Origin: Amylostereum areolatum
Taxonomy: Eukaryota; Basidiomycota; Agaricomycetes; Russulales; Stereaceae
Reading direction: 5' to 3'
Assembly: GCA_012932865.1 (NCBI GenBank)
Contig: SAXG01000005.1
Coordinates: forward strand, 310,001-374,000
DNA: 64,000 bases
Shown: in pieces, positions 63,893 through 64,000 of the stretch
Layout of the letters: every line of letters begins with the position of its first letter
Position numbering within the stretch: position 1 is the stretch's first letter
Program-made: the position numbers and the translations under genes
The notes under the pieces: generated by a model
Told to the model about the DNA's origin: nothing
Database searches by the model: none
What the model saw: the letters and a program-made list of their open reading frames with translations, nothing else

Positions 63893-64000
63893 TTACCCCC
63901 TTTTCACATTCATTGTCCTCAATGACCAGCCAAAAAACATGAACGAATTAAGGCCGGTTCCAAAAACCGAAAAAAAATGGGACATTTTTACCTAAAGGGT
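63893..64000 (-). mobile_element. 3' end of third retrotransposon, body outside window
   Basis: On the minus strand GAAAAGGGGGTAA directly precedes the LTR start and is a good polypurine tract. The remaining 90 bases show no coding content, consistent with a 3' non-coding end. Confidence 0.5.

Noticed and set aside
1..64000. tRNA, rRNA or CRISPR features
   Set aside because: No cloverleaf with A and B boxes, rRNA core sequence or regularly spaced repeats was found by eye; a covariance-model search would be needed to exclude tRNAs.

Overview
The window is nuclear DNA of a filamentous basidiomycete, most likely an agaricomycete. The signs are genes full of 50-100 nt introns, MYND-finger families of the expanded agaricomycete type, a KDZ/Plavaka DNA transposon with its DUF6532 companion gene, and chromodomain-type Ty3/gypsy retrotransposons. 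No bacterial, organellar, tRNA, rRNA or CRISPR feature was seen. All exon structures were read by eye from GT/GC-AG sites and frame continuity.

Layout. 0.35-3.2 kb: single-pass membrane protein with a Ser/Pro-rich ectodomain. 4.7-7.5 kb: tandem MYND zinc-finger paralogues; the left one is dead (transposon fragment in an exon, bad splice donor), the right one intact. 8.3-9.5 kb: secreted M43 metallopeptidase with its own TATA box. 11.3-17.4 kb: small membrane proteins and an unrecognised 297-aa ORF. 18.7-21.3 kb: two-RRM RNA-binding protein. 22-28 kb: gene-poor, with a 294-bp non-autonomous transposon and two related small ORFs. 28.4-30.4 kb: low-complexity membrane-anchored protein. 32-33.2 kb: decayed TPR-protein pseudogene. 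33.6-36.3 kb: DUF300/Ost-alpha/Hfl1-like membrane protein. 36.5-38.9 kb: nucleoporin NDC1, divergent from an ankyrin-MYND protein at 39.2-40.6 kb.

40.7-64 kb is a nest of mobile elements. An unrecognised host gene is cut in two by a 17.4-kb insertion (41347-58743). That insertion is a Plavaka element with inverted termini and a 2-bp GA target duplication, carrying a DUF6532 gene and a divergently transcribed transposase. The transposase is itself interrupted by a 10.3-kb Ty3/gypsy element (45829-56134) with almost identical LTRs and a 5-bp duplication. Both hosts, the cut gene and the transposase, are in frame across the insertion points, so both insertions look recent. To the right lie a frameshifted paralogue of the cut gene, a second truncated copy of the same retrotransposon (60982-63410), and a third, different LTR element inserted into it that runs off the window.

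The most unusual signal is in the retrotransposon. About 1.07 kb from the LTR TATA box to the Gag ATG contains no ATG in any frame in either copy, yet about 250 codons upstream of that ATG are open, in frame and protein-like. This suggests a non-AUG-initiated Gag extension. Gag and Pol are joined by a textbook -1 slippery heptamer. The short terminal motif and GA duplication of the Plavaka element recur on the small MITE, linking the two as autonomous and non-autonomous partners.
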